A DNA stretch of 64,000 bases from Phytohabitans kaempferiae (GCF_042433955.1 NZ_JBHLUH010000077.1:186001-250000), one strand, 5' to 3'. Positions 50,913 through 58,851 are shown, numbered from the stretch's first letter. The notes: generated from the sequence alone by a model not told the origin. Translations and numbers: made by a program.

Positions 50913-51845
50913 TCAGTCGATGGTGAGCAGGACCTTTCCCACGTGGTCGCTCACCTCGACGACCCGGTGGGCCTCCGCCGCGTCCCGCATCGGTATCCGG
51001 CGGTCGATCACCGGACGGATCGCGCCCGACTCGACCAGCGGCCAGACGTCGTCGCGCACCCCGCGTACGATCGCGGCCTTCTCGTCGTGGCCGCGCGCCC
51101 GCAGCGCGGTCGCGGAGATCGACCCCCGCTTGGCCAACAGCGCGCGCAGGTCGAGCTCCGCCTTCGCCCCGCCCTGCATCCCGATGATCGCCAGCCGCCC
51201 GTTGGTGGCGAGCGCGTCGATGTTTCGGGCCAGGTAGCGCGCGCCGACGATGTCGAGGATGACGTCCGCCTTGCCGATCTTGTGAACCTCGGCGACGAAG
51301 TCCTGCTCGGTGTAGTCGATCGTGTGGTGCGCGCCCAACTCCCGCAGCGCCTCGTGCTTCGCCCGCCGCGCGGTCGTGATGACCGTCGCGCCCAGCGCCA
51401 CGGCGAACTGGATCGCGAACGTGCCGATCCCACTTCCACCACCGTGCACCAGCAGCGTCTTGCCCGCCAGGTCGGCGCCGATGTTGGACCAGACCGTGCA
51501 CGCCACTTCCGGCAGCGCCGCCGCCTCCTCCACCGTGAGACCAGCGGGTATCGGCAACGTGTGCTCCGCCGGCACCGCCACCAGCTCCGCGTAGCCACCG
51601 CCGCCGAGCAGCGCGCAGACCGCCGCCCCGGTCGCGGTGTCGACCCCACTGACCTCCAGGCCGGGGTACGGCGAAGCCCCCGGCGGCGGGTTGTAGTGCC
51701 CCTGCCGCTGAAGCAGATCCGCCCGGTTGACGGCCGACGCCACGGTGCGGATCAGCACCTCGCCGGCGCCGGGCTGCGGGTCGGGCACCTCCGCCCAGGT
51801 GAGCACCTCTGGTCCGCCGGCACTGGGGATGGTGATCGCATGCAC
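50913..51845 (-). CDS. NAD(P)H:quinone oxidoreductase (zeta-crystallin-like MDR)
   Basis: A 310-residue medium-chain dehydrogenase without catalytic zinc Cys. VHAITIPSAGGPEVLTWAEV is the conserved N-terminus from GTG 51845. VNRADLLQRQGHYNPPPGAS, LLVHGGGSGIGTFAIQFAVA (NADPH-binding Gly motif) and VRGVRDDVWPLVESGAIRPV are typical of the PIG3/QOR branch. It reduces quinones or enone substrates. The frame is open upstream to 52040 across the tRNA gene, which is not coding. Confidence 0.92.
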   Translation of the reverse strand: MHAITIPSAGGPEVLTWAEVPDPQPGAGEVLIRTVASAVNRADLLQRQGHYNPPPGASPYPGLEVSGVDTATGAAVCALLGGGGYAELVAVPAEHTLPIPAGLTVEEAAALPEVACTVWSNIGADLAGKTLLVHGGGSGIGTFAIQFAVALGATVITTARRAKHEALRELGAHHTIDYTEQDFVAEVHKIGKADVILDIVGARYLARNIDALATNGRLAIIGMQGGAKAELDLRALLAKRGSISATALRARGHDEKAAIVRGVRDDVWPLVESGAIRPVIDRRIPMRDAAEAHRVVEVSDHVGKVLLTID

Positions 51846-51929
51846 GGACCCAGTGTCCCACCAGCCCAGTTGGACCCATGGCACACTAGGCACGGCTGCG
51901 GACTCGGCGCCGGTTGAGGCCGCGGTCCG

Positions 51930-52018
51930 GGAGGGTTCGCCTAGTGGCCGATGGCGGCGGTCTTGAAAACCGCTATGGGTGGTGACACTCATCGTGGGTT
52001 CGAATCCCACACCCTCCG
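51930..52018 (+). tRNA. tRNA-Ser (anticodon UGA)
   Basis: The acceptor stem GGAGGGT pairs with ACCCTCC, with discriminator G at 52018. The anticodon loop CTTGAAA gives TGA at 51964-51966. There is a long variable arm (class II tRNA), and the T arm has GGGTTCGAATCCC. CCA is not encoded. Confidence 0.97.
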
Positions 52019-52577
52019 CTTTCGTCCCTCTGACCAGCACAAACCCGGCGCTCGGCTGTCCGGCCGGGGTCTCACGGTGTCTCGCTGGATCTCGCCGTCG
52101 CTCGCTGTTCGGGGGCGCATCGGGGGGAAGCCCGGGCGGCCTCGACGGCCAGGTCCTCGCGGTGGCTCGGTGGCAAGCCGGCTTGCCGGCGCGGCAGCCG
52201 ATCGCCCCAACCCCGATGGCGGTCGACCACCGTCGCGATCGTCGCGGCGCGGCCTCTTCGTCCCGAACTCCGCGCGGGACGGACCCATGCGGGGGCGGTA
52301 CGAGGTCAGGTGGCTTGATCCAGTCCGGTCGGGTGGGTTCGGCTGCTGGCGTTGCTGTACTTCTCTGCAGTACTTCGGGTCCTCAGGTCGTCTGCCAGAG
52401 CGGACCTGGTGGCGATGGCTGATCGCCGGTTCTCCCGGTCGGCCTCGCCCCCGACTGCGCGCTGTCTCAACAGCCGGTGCCGTCCGCGGATGTCCGGGCC
52501 CCGACCGTTTCAGCGCAGCGTCAGGGGCGTATCAGTGGTCGGCGGCACGCTGTACCTCACCGAGGAAGGGAAAAACG
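52019..52577. other. Gene-free stretch after tRNA-Ser
   Basis: No frame looks like a protein gene, and no strong hairpin or repeat of the tRNA 3' end was seen. It ends with GAGGAAGGG, the ribosome site of the next gene. It lies at the start of the accessory patch and may contain the caspase-module promoter. Confidence 0.5.
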
Positions 52578-53132
52578 ATGCTGCTCAGCGCGCGTATGGT
52601 CAACCACGGAAGGTCTGCGGCGGTGGTCTGCGCCTACCTGATGGTGGCCCTGTACGTCTATGAAGCGTCCGACGTCGAGTTCACCGCCGAGGAGACGGTG
52701 CGGCTGGACCGGCTGGCGTACTCGGCCGAGAGCGGGTTCGTCGCCGAACGGCACGGCGATCTGCTCCAGCCTGGCACGACGGCCCTGCGCCTGGAGAAGG
52801 GGGTCTACCACTTCCGGACTGGGCACGATGCCGGGTTGCGGGTGGACCCGGCGGGCGCGGTCACGGTGCGGACCATGGTCCCGTCCGTCCAGCGGGACAG
52901 GGACCAGTGGCCGGATCCGCCGCCGCGGGTGGTCAAGAGTCTCCTGGACGACCCATCGGCCCTGCCGGTCGAGGTGACGGATAAGGACAAGTGGCCGGAG
53001 CCGCCGCCGCGGGTGGTGGACGGGTTCCCGAGTGACTTGTGGGCCGAACACGCCGTCGCGTTCGCCGCGAAGGGTTCCGGTCGCCCGGACCGGGTTCCCG
53101 CGCTGACCGTGCGCTACGGCCATGACCGCTGA
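52578..53132 (+). CDS. Unknown protein paired with a caspase-like protease; duplicated PPPRVV motif
   Basis: A 184-residue protein of no family I recognise. ATG 52578 follows GAGGAAGGG by 7 nt. A weak hydrophobic segment (AAVVCAYLMVALYVYEA, residues about 14-30) is followed by a predicted beta-rich part (TALRLEKGVYHFRTGHDAGL). The second half has two related segments, DRDQWPDPPPRVVKSLLDD and DKDKWPEPPPRVVDGFPSD, 31 residues apart. The 3' end overlaps the protease gene by 11 bp, so the two products are made together. It could be the substrate, inhibitor or regulator of the protease (inference). Confidence 0.65.
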   Translation: MLLSARMVNHGRSAAVVCAYLMVALYVYEASDVEFTAEETVRLDRLAYSAESGFVAERHGDLLQPGTTALRLEKGVYHFRTGHDAGLRVDPAGAVTVRTMVPSVQRDRDQWPDPPPRVVKSLLDDPSALPVEVTDKDKWPEPPPRVVDGFPSDLWAEHAVAFAAKGSGRPDRVPALTVRYGHDR

Positions 53133-53847
53133 CGGTCTTCCTGCGGTGGCGGTGCAGATCGGGGCGGGCGTCTTGTCCGCCCCGGAACACCGCGACTGGC
53201 CGCCGGCCCGCTCCTACCGTGACACCATCGCCCGGATCGGCAGGCTCTGCGCCGCTTCCGGGATAACCGCACAGCACGAACTCGTCGGCGCCCGGGCGAC
53301 CCGCGCCAACGTTCGCGCCACGCTCGCGGCGTCGATCGCCGGCCTCGATCCGTACGGGCTGCTTGTGTTGACCTTCGCCGGGCACAGCGAACGCGGCCCT
53401 CGCGATGCCGGCTGGTGCCTGTACGACGGCGTGCTGCCCCTCGCCGACGTGGGCAACTCCCTGACCGCCCTCCCCGGCACCGCCGGGGCCATCGTCGTCG
53501 CCGACACCTGCTACGCGGCCGCCCTGGCCAGGTTCGCCAAGGTGTCGTGCACGCTGGTGATCCTGGCCGCCTGTGCCGAACACCAGGTGATGCTCGATCG
53601 GCCACGGACCGAATTCGTCGAGAGGCTCGAGCAGGCGGTGTCGCCGGGCGGCCGGCGAAATCCGGACTGTGTGAGCTACGCCTGGCTCAAGGAACGGATC
53701 CAGGAGGCTACGCCTGACGTGGAACGACCACAGGTCTGGACCAACCGCTCGGCCGCGTGGCATCTCCGGCCATTCGAACTGCTGTCGACGGCTCACCTCC
53801 AAGAGTCGCGTCGGCGGATCCCCCGTCGCGACGCGTCACTGTCCTGA
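53122..53847 (+). CDS. Caspase-like (peptidase C14/metacaspase-type) protease
   Basis: A 241-residue protein. The catalytic dyad of the caspase fold is visible: His88 in LVLTFAGHSERG and Cys130 in AIVVADTCYAAAL. The N-terminal half (RSYRDTIARIGRLCAASGIT and ATRANVRATLAASIAGLDPY) is the first part of the caspase alpha/beta core. AWLKERIQEATPDVERPQVW is the C-terminal helix usually followed by a WTNR-like segment in bacterial caspases. There are no attached sensor, TPR or NTPase domains. It is coupled to the upstream unknown gene by an 11-bp overlap. Bacterial proteases of this class often serve in programmed cell death or defence. Confidence 0.75.
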   Translation: MTADGLPAVAVQIGAGVLSAPEHRDWPPARSYRDTIARIGRLCAASGITAQHELVGARATRANVRATLAASIAGLDPYGLLVLTFAGHSERGPRDAGWCLYDGVLPLADVGNSLTALPGTAGAIVVADTCYAAALARFAKVSCTLVILAACAEHQVMLDRPRTEFVERLEQAVSPGGRRNPDCVSYAWLKERIQEATPDVERPQVWTNRSAAWHLRPFELLSTAHLQESRRRIPRRDASLS

Positions 53848-54024
53848 CCGGGCGCCGAGTGCGTCGAGACCGCCGACACCACCTGGCGGGTCTACTACCG
53901 CGACGAGTTGCTCACCGAAGCCGCCCGTACCACCACCAAGAACATCGCTAGATTCAAGGTCCGTAAACCGGAACTGCCGTGTCGTCGAACAGCCGCGATC
54001 GATCGCACAGGACAGGTGCAATGA
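53848..54024 (+). pseudogene. Fragment of a transposase C-terminus (probably IS481-like)
   Basis: The frame directly after the caspase stop reads ETADTTWRVYYRDELLTEAA then RTTTKNIARFKVRKPELP and stops at 54024. This resembles the C-terminal tail of IS481-type DDE transposases (display element followed by RTTTK-ARFKVRKPE). No upstream catalytic domain exists here, so only a 3' fragment remains. The assignment is from memory of the family and should be tested. The fragment marks past insertion activity next to the protease module. Confidence 0.5.
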
Positions 54025-54332
54025 AGATCCCCACAGCGCTGATTGGTTGCCACATCGACCGGACCCCGTTCGACTATCAGGTACGCCTTAGCCTCTCGGC
54101 TCTCGATCGCGACGAGGGCTACCGGGTCGACGCCGAGCTCGTCATCGAGACACCATTCCTGCTCTGCGATCGCGACGGCGAATGGCACGAACTCGACCCG
54201 GCACCGGCACCGCCCTCGCGCCCGCCCTGGACCTCTTCCGCCGAACCGTCGCCGCCGTCGAAATCCGCGCCAAAGGCGCCCTGCATCTCACCTTCGACGA
54301 AGGTGTCCAGCTGCACGTCAGCCCACACTCGC
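54021..54332 (+). pseudogene. DUF6188-like gene, frameshifted and truncated
   Basis: ATG 54021 (overlapping the transposase-fragment stop) begins KIPTALIGCHIDRTPFDYQV, then VIETPFLLCDRDGEWHELDP. Near 54200 the frame breaks; the expected continuation GTGTALAPALDLFRRTVAAV and ALHLTFDEGVQLHVSPHSQY lies in another frame. This is the plan of DUF6188 proteins (two similar beta sheets, ending with a Tyr-Glu-x-Trp motif). The final motif is missing because the sequence changes near 54330 into a flavoprotein remnant. Confidence 0.65.
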
Positions 54333-54647
54333 AGTATTCAACACGGTCAACAAAGCGGCGGCGGGCATCGCCGACACCTACGCGGCGGCCACGATTTGCG
54401 AGGCGTTGGCGACGAGACTGCCGCTCGTGATGGTGCCAACTGTGAGTACCCGGCTGTGGGGACATCCGGCCTGGGCGGAAACCTGAACGTCCTGCGTGCC
54501 GCTGGGGCCGTCCTTGTTGACGTACAAACCGGTGGGCTTGACCTGGCACCGGCACCGTCGGGGTCTGGTGATGAGGTCGCCGCACGGTTCGACCCGCAGT
54601 GGATCGTCACGCAGCTCGACCGGCTCATGTCGGCTCTTCGAGGTTAA
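54333..54647 (+). pseudogene. Flavoprotein (HFCD/phosphopantothenoylcysteine-decarboxylase-like) C-terminal remnant
   Basis: FNTVNKAAAGIADTYAAATI is the conserved PATFNTxNKWAAGI region of actinobacterial flavoproteins, and CEALATRLPLVMVPTVSTRL and WGHPAW follow. A one-base frameshift near 54475 moves the frame, and NLNVLRAAGAVLVDVQTGGL to QWIVTQLDRLMSALRG completes the C-terminus in the second frame, ending at 54647. The N-terminal flavin-binding half is absent, so the remnant is joined to the truncated DUF6188 gene. Confidence 0.7.
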
Positions 54648-54749
54648 GCGGGGGTGTGTCGGTGAAGAGCCTCGTGCGCCGGGCGAAGGAGTTGGGCGCG
54701 GTCGACGCCCGTTCGCACCTGACAGCAGCGCGACCGGCAGACTTGGCGC

Positions 54750-55649
54750 GTGCATGTGCTCGTCACCGGCGGCCACGGATACCTCGGCAGTGCCGTCTGC
54801 CGTGCCCTCCGCATGGCTGGCCACAGCGTCAGCGTGCTCAGCCGCACGGGGGCCGGCATCGACATCCGCGACCGGGGCGCGGTGGCCGCGTACGTGCGGG
54901 AGGGCGACTTCGACGCCGTCTGCCACCTCGCCGCGGCCACGCGGACCCGCGACTCGGCCGTCGAGCCGCTGGCCTACTTCGACGTCAACGCGGGCGGCAC
55001 CCTCAACCTCCTGCTGGCGCTGCGCCGCCCGGTCCCGTTCGTCCTCGCGTCCAGCAGCGTCGTCTACGGCGGTAGGCACGCCGGCGCGCTCTCCGAGGAC
55101 CTCGACCCCCGCCCCGAGGGCCCGTACGCGGCCTCCAAGGCCACCGCGGAGCAGATGGTCACCGCGTGCGCGGCCACCGGTGCGGTCGGCGCGGTCGTGC
55201 TGCGTTACTTCAACGTCTCCGGTGCGGTCGACGGGCGCGGCGACACCGACACCACGCGGATCATCCCGAACGTGTTCCGGGCGATCACCGGCGAGCTGCC
55301 ACACGTGACGATCAATGGCGACGGGTCGGCGACCAGAGACTTCGTGCACGTGGCCGACGCGGCGGATGCCATGGTCAAGGCGGTGGAGGGCGCGCGGCTG
55401 GGCGAGCACCGGACGTACAACGTGGGCAGCGGCACCGGCGTGAGCATGGCCGAGATCATCAAGTGTGCCGAGGAGGTCACCGGCCGGAGCGTGCCCGTAC
55501 GCCACAATCCGCCCAAGCCCGAGCCGCTCCGCCTCGTCGCCGACGTGTCCCGGGCGCGCGTGGGCCTGGAGTGGGAGCCGCACCGGTCACGCGTGGATGG
55601 CATCCTCACCGACGCCTGGGCGGCATGGCATCACACGCAGCAGGTGTAA
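54750..55649 (+). CDS. NAD-dependent epimerase (GalE-like SDR)
   Basis: A 299-residue extended SDR. GTG 54750 begins HVLVTGGHGYLGSAVCRALR with the NAD-binding GGxGxxG. LASSSVVYGG and YAASKATAEQ give the catalytic Ser/Tyr/Lys, and FVHVADAADAMVKAV and NVGSGTGVSMAEII are GalE-type motifs. It probably epimerises a UDP-sugar or a similar nucleotide sugar. It is the first intact gene after the decayed patch. A PEBP gene follows 11 bp later. Confidence 0.88.
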   Translation: MHVLVTGGHGYLGSAVCRALRMAGHSVSVLSRTGAGIDIRDRGAVAAYVREGDFDAVCHLAAATRTRDSAVEPLAYFDVNAGGTLNLLLALRRPVPFVLASSSVVYGGRHAGALSEDLDPRPEGPYAASKATAEQMVTACAATGAVGAVVLRYFNVSGAVDGRGDTDTTRIIPNVFRAITGELPHVTINGDGSATRDFVHVADAADAMVKAVEGARLGEHRTYNVGSGTGVSMAEIIKCAEEVTGRSVPVRHNPPKPEPLRLVADVSRARVGLEWEPHRSRVDGILTDAWAAWHHTQQV

Positions 55650-55659
55650 GGATGACGAT

Positions 55660-56193
55660 ATGAGTCTTGATCGTCCCATTGCGCCGGACCCCTACGAGCT
55701 GCTTCCGGCTGTCCCCTCGTTCACAGTCGTCAGCAACGACCTGATCGAAGGTCAACCGCTCGATGTGACCTTCGCCCACGACAGTGTCGGTGGTCAGAAC
55801 CTCTCCCCGCACCTGGCCTGGTCCGGCTTTCCAAGCGAGACCCGCAGCTTCGTGGTGAGCTGCTTCGACCCAGACGCGCCGGTCGTCAGCGGCTTCTGGC
55901 ACTGGAACCTGGTCAACCTGCCCGCCTCGGTCACCGAGCTGGAGCGCGGCGCCGGCGCCAGCGACGTGCACGGTGGCTTCCATGTGCGCAGCGACTACGG
56001 CGTGCGGGCGTACGGCGGGGCCGCGCCGCCCGCAGGTGACCGCCCACACCGCTACTACTTCGCCGTCCACGCGGTCGATGTCGACGCGCTCGACGTGACG
56101 CCCGACGCCTCCAACGCGGTGGTCGGCTTCAACCTGGCCTTCCACACGCTGGCCCGGGCGATCCTGCTGGTGACCTACGAAGTCAAGGCTTGA
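55660..56193 (+). CDS. YbhB/YbcL-type PEBP family protein
   Basis: A 177-residue phosphatidylethanolamine-binding-protein fold. FTVVSNDLIEGQPLDVTFAH and NLSPHLAWSGFPSETRSFVV start the fold, CFDPDAPVVSGFWHWNLVNL is the ligand-site motif (DPDAP, HW), and YGGAAPPAGDRPHRYYFAVH is the second half. It is cytoplasmic with no signal peptide. Bacterial roles are poorly defined. Its stop overlaps the convergent FhuF-like gene by 11 bp. Confidence 0.9.
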   Translation: MSLDRPIAPDPYELLPAVPSFTVVSNDLIEGQPLDVTFAHDSVGGQNLSPHLAWSGFPSETRSFVVSCFDPDAPVVSGFWHWNLVNLPASVTELERGAGASDVHGGFHVRSDYGVRAYGGAAPPAGDRPHRYYFAVHAVDVDALDVTPDASNAVVGFNLAFHTLARAILLVTYEVKA

Positions 56194-56980
56194 TGCAGCA
56201 GCCCGCGCAGATCTTGGGCTGAGGGAGGGTGAACGCGAGACAGCAGGTCTTGCGCTGCACCGTCAGCTCGCCGCTCGGGCCGGGCACCAGCTCGATCAGG
56301 TCTTCGACGCCCAGCGTGGTGAGCAGCGTGTCGATGTGCTCCGCGGTCGACCCGGGGAGCACATCGGCGGCGCGCAGGATGCCGTGGGCGATGCCGGAGC
56401 TGACCGAGCCGAGCAGAGTGCGCGGGCCGACCCGCACCTGGCCGTGGATCGCGTCCAGCAGCGGCGTGAGGTGGGCGTCGAGGAGCGAGGAGCGCAGCGC
56501 GGCCAGCAGGGCTGCCTCGTCGCGGACGACCCGCACCTCGGGGAGGCCGGAGAGGGCCAGCGGGTCGGAGGGGAGCACCGCGACGGCGACCGAGCGGCGG
56601 AAGCCGAGGGTCAGCAGCGGTCGCTGGTCTTCGAAGTGCATCAGCACGTCGTCGGGGTGGAGCAGGGGCACGCGCCGCGCCGAGGCCCAGCCGAGCACGA
56701 CCGGCAGCGAGAGCCAGTAGGTGTACGCCTTCCAGGCCAGCGCCGCGGCGGCGTGCGGCGACGCGCTCCACCGGTGCTTGGCGGAGTCGAGCAGGTCGGG
56801 CAGGTGAGTGCCGTCGATCAGCCGGGTGGTGGGGACCCACCGGGCGTCGGATATTTCGGGCACGAGGAGACCGGGGGCCAGGCCCGGCAGGTCGTCTGTG
56901 CCGAACATCGCCCGCAGCGTCGATGTGATCGGAGCGAGGAGGTCGGCACCGGCTATGCGGTGTGGCATGATCGTCGTCAC
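56183..56980 (-). CDS. FhuF-like (2Fe-2S) ferric-siderophore reductase
   Basis: A 265-residue protein. The C-terminal cluster motif CC-x10-C-x2-C (RKTCCLAFTLPQPKICAGCC, Cys at 246, 247, 258 and 261) is the FhuF-type [2Fe-2S] signature. The rest (KHRWSASPHAAAALAWKAYT and FRRSVAVAVLPSD) fits actinobacterial siderophore-iron reductases. It would reduce ferric siderophore complexes in the cytoplasm. GTG 56980 has GGGAGG about 9 nt upstream. An IdeR/DtxR-like iron box lies about 130 bp upstream, so iron repression is likely. No siderophore transporter is adjacent. Confidence 0.85.
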   Translation of the reverse strand: MTTIMPHRIAGADLLAPITSTLRAMFGTDDLPGLAPGLLVPEISDARWVPTTRLIDGTHLPDLLDSAKHRWSASPHAAAALAWKAYTYWLSLPVVLGWASARRVPLLHPDDVLMHFEDQRPLLTLGFRRSVAVAVLPSDPLALSGLPEVRVVRDEAALLAALRSSLLDAHLTPLLDAIHGQVRVGPRTLLGSVSSGIAHGILRAADVLPGSTAEHIDTLLTTLGVEDLIELVPGPSGELTVQRKTCCLAFTLPQPKICAGCCIKP

Positions 56981-57111
56981 TTTGCGTCGCCTCCCTCACG
57001 GAGCGCGACGTACGCGGTCAAGCCCGGAAGGTGCCCGGTGCCTCGCCGCGTAAACGTGTCCACTACGCCACATCCCTTTGCTCTCAAAGCCGACGGATCA
57101 ATCTAGCGTAC

Positions 57112-57130
57112 TAAGGCTAGGCTAACCAGA
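57112..57130. promoter_or_regulatory. IdeR/DtxR-like iron box
   Basis: TAAGGCTAGGCTAACCAGA matches the actinobacterial iron-box consensus TTAGGTTAGGCTAACCTAA at about 15 of 19 positions, with the core AGGCTAACC intact. It lies between the FhuF-like gene (minus strand) and the deformylase gene (plus strand). Confidence 0.7.
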
Positions 57131-57173
57131 GAATCGGCTCTGCGTCTCTCTTTCTCCTCACAAGATGTCTACA

Positions 57174-57195
57174 GTCACACTCCGTGTGACGTCAC
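57174..57195. promoter_or_regulatory. Overlapping palindromes upstream of the HTH-deformylase gene
   Basis: GTCACAC-TCC-GTGTGAC (57174-57190) is a perfect palindrome, and GTGACGTCAC (57186-57195) overlaps its right arm. This gives three GTCAC half-sites within 22 bp, about 140 bp upstream of ATG 57331. Confidence 0.6.
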
Positions 57196-57330
57196 TTTAA
57201 GTAGTGGTGCGATTCGCCTGAGTAGCCATTGGTGCGGTCTGTCAAGGCTTTTGTCGGTAACGCGCCAGTTGACGTTGGCCCACACGGTCCGGAAAGCAGA
57301 CTGAAAGTCCCGGCCCGAGGTACCCAACAG

Positions 57331-58851
57331 ATGACGACATCGCCCATCGAGCGGGCCGCGGACACGTTCGCGGCCGAGCTAGCCCGATGGCGGGTCGAGC
57401 GCAGCATGAGCAAGAAGCAGCTCGCGGCCCGCATGGGCTTCGACCCGTCTTATGTCAGCCATGTGGAAGGACGTCGCCACCGTCCGACCGAGGACTTCGC
57501 CCGACGTGCCGAGGCGGTGCTTGGCGCGGGCGGCGCGATCTGGCAGCGCTACCAGGAGTACGACGAGTTGCGGCACGCCCGGTCCTCGCCGAGCCACCGC
57601 GACCCGCCCGTACCCGAGCAGTGGTTGCCGCCTGGCACCGGCCTGATCGTGGAGCAGGAGGTGGCGACGCTCTCCTACCGGGAGGGCTCCTACCGGTGCG
57701 TCATCCGGCGCGCGCTCTACAACGCGGGCACCGAGCCGGTCACGCGCTACCTGATCCGGGTAGCGGTCGACCGGTACCCCCATGATCCGGAGAAGTCCAA
57801 CCGGCACCACCGCGACCACCCCCTCAGCTTCGCCGAGCTCGATCTACAGGCGTGGTGTGGCGAGGAGCCGGCTCGGGAGGCGATGGAATACCGGAAGAAG
57901 CACGATCGCGACGCGTTCAAGGAGGTCTGGCTTCTCTTCGAAAACTCTGAGGGCCGTTTTCCTCTCTACCCAGGGCAGCGCACCGTGATCGAGTACGCCT
58001 ACACGGTCAGCCACGACAAGTGGGGCCAGTGGTTCCAGCGCGCGGTGCGGCTGCCGACCCGGCGGCTGACGGTGCGGCTCGACTTCCCCAACTGGCTCGA
58101 CGCGCAGGTGTGGGGCGTGGAGACGTCGTTGTCGGCCGAGGAGGCGCCGCTGCGCACGCCGGTCAGCCGGCGGGCGGAGGGCAAGCGTACGACGTTCGAG
58201 TGGACGACCGAGTCGCCCCCACTCAACGCCCGCTACCGCCTCGAGTGGCGCTTCCGGGGGCACAATGGTCCGCCACCGTCCGGGCTCGCGATCGCCGTAC
58301 GCGCCAGCGACCGCATGCGCGCGGTGGGGATCGTGCAGCGGGGCGCCGACTCACTGCGGCAGGCGGCCCGGCAGTTCGACCTCCCGCGCGACGAGGCGGA
58401 CGCCCGCGATGTCGTCGACCGGCTGGTGGCGGCGCTCGACCGGGTCGAGGAGCTGCACACGTTCACCAAGGGGGTGGGTCTGGCCGCGCCCCAGATCGGG
58501 CTGCCGTGGGCGGCCGCGGTGGTGCGGCCCGCCGACCGCACGGCCGAGCCGGTGGTGCTGCTCAACCCGCGCGTGGTCGAGTCGTCGCCGGAGACCGACG
58601 AGCAGTACGAGGGCTGCCTCTCCTTCTTCGATGTGCGCGGGCTGGTGTCACGCCCACTCGCGCTCCAGGTCGAGCACGCGAAGTGGGACGGCGGGCGGGT
58701 GATCACGTCGTTCGAGCTGGGCATGGCCCGGCTGGTGGCGCACGAAATCGACCACTTGGAGGGGCGGCTGTACGTCGACCGCATGGCGCCGGGCGTCCCG
58801 CTGGTGCCGGTCGAGGAGTACCGCGAGGCTGGGAACCCCTGGCGGTACTGA
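57331..58851 (+). CDS. HTH domain-peptide deformylase fusion protein
   Basis: A 506-residue three-part protein. Residues about 10-65 are an XRE-type helix-turn-helix (ELARWRVERSMSKKQLAARM, then GFDPSYVSHVEGRRH). Residues about 110-345 are a predicted beta-sandwich of unknown role (YRCVIRRALYNAGTEPVTRY, FPLYPGQRTVIEYAYTVSHD and FPNWLDAQVWGVETSLSAEE). The C-terminus is a complete peptide deformylase: motif 1 GVGLAAPQIG (381-390), motif 2 EGCLSF with metal ligand Cys429, motif 3 HEIDHLEG (471-478). The deformylase end has all metal ligands and the catalytic Glu. This fusion is seen in some actinomycetes. A GTG at 57229 is in frame but less likely. Confidence 0.9.
   Translation: MTTSPIERAADTFAAELARWRVERSMSKKQLAARMGFDPSYVSHVEGRRHRPTEDFARRAEAVLGAGGAIWQRYQEYDELRHARSSPSHRDPPVPEQWLPPGTGLIVEQEVATLSYREGSYRCVIRRALYNAGTEPVTRYLIRVAVDRYPHDPEKSNRHHRDHPLSFAELDLQAWCGEEPAREAMEYRKKHDRDAFKEVWLLFENSEGRFPLYPGQRTVIEYAYTVSHDKWGQWFQRAVRLPTRRLTVRLDFPNWLDAQVWGVETSLSAEEAPLRTPVSRRAEGKRTTFEWTTESPPLNARYRLEWRFRGHNGPPPSGLAIAVRASDRMRAVGIVQRGADSLRQAARQFDLPRDEADARDVVDRLVAALDRVEELHTFTKGVGLAAPQIGLPWAAAVVRPADRTAEPVVLLNPRVVESSPETDEQYEGCLSFFDVRGLVSRPLALQVEHAKWDGGRVITSFELGMARLVAHEIDHLEGRLYVDRMAPGVPLVPVEEYREAGNPWRY

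Noticed and set aside
51951..52577. Upstream extension of the frame preceding the caspase partner gene, through tRNA-Ser
   Set aside because: The frame is open by chance across a tRNA and non-coding DNA. The clear ribosome site GAGGAAGGG before ATG 52578 sets the start.
52019..54650. Duplicate of the tRNA-Ser 3' end marking the far border of the patch
   Set aside because: No repeat of the T-arm/acceptor sequence was found near 54650, so the island interpretation rests on gene content only.
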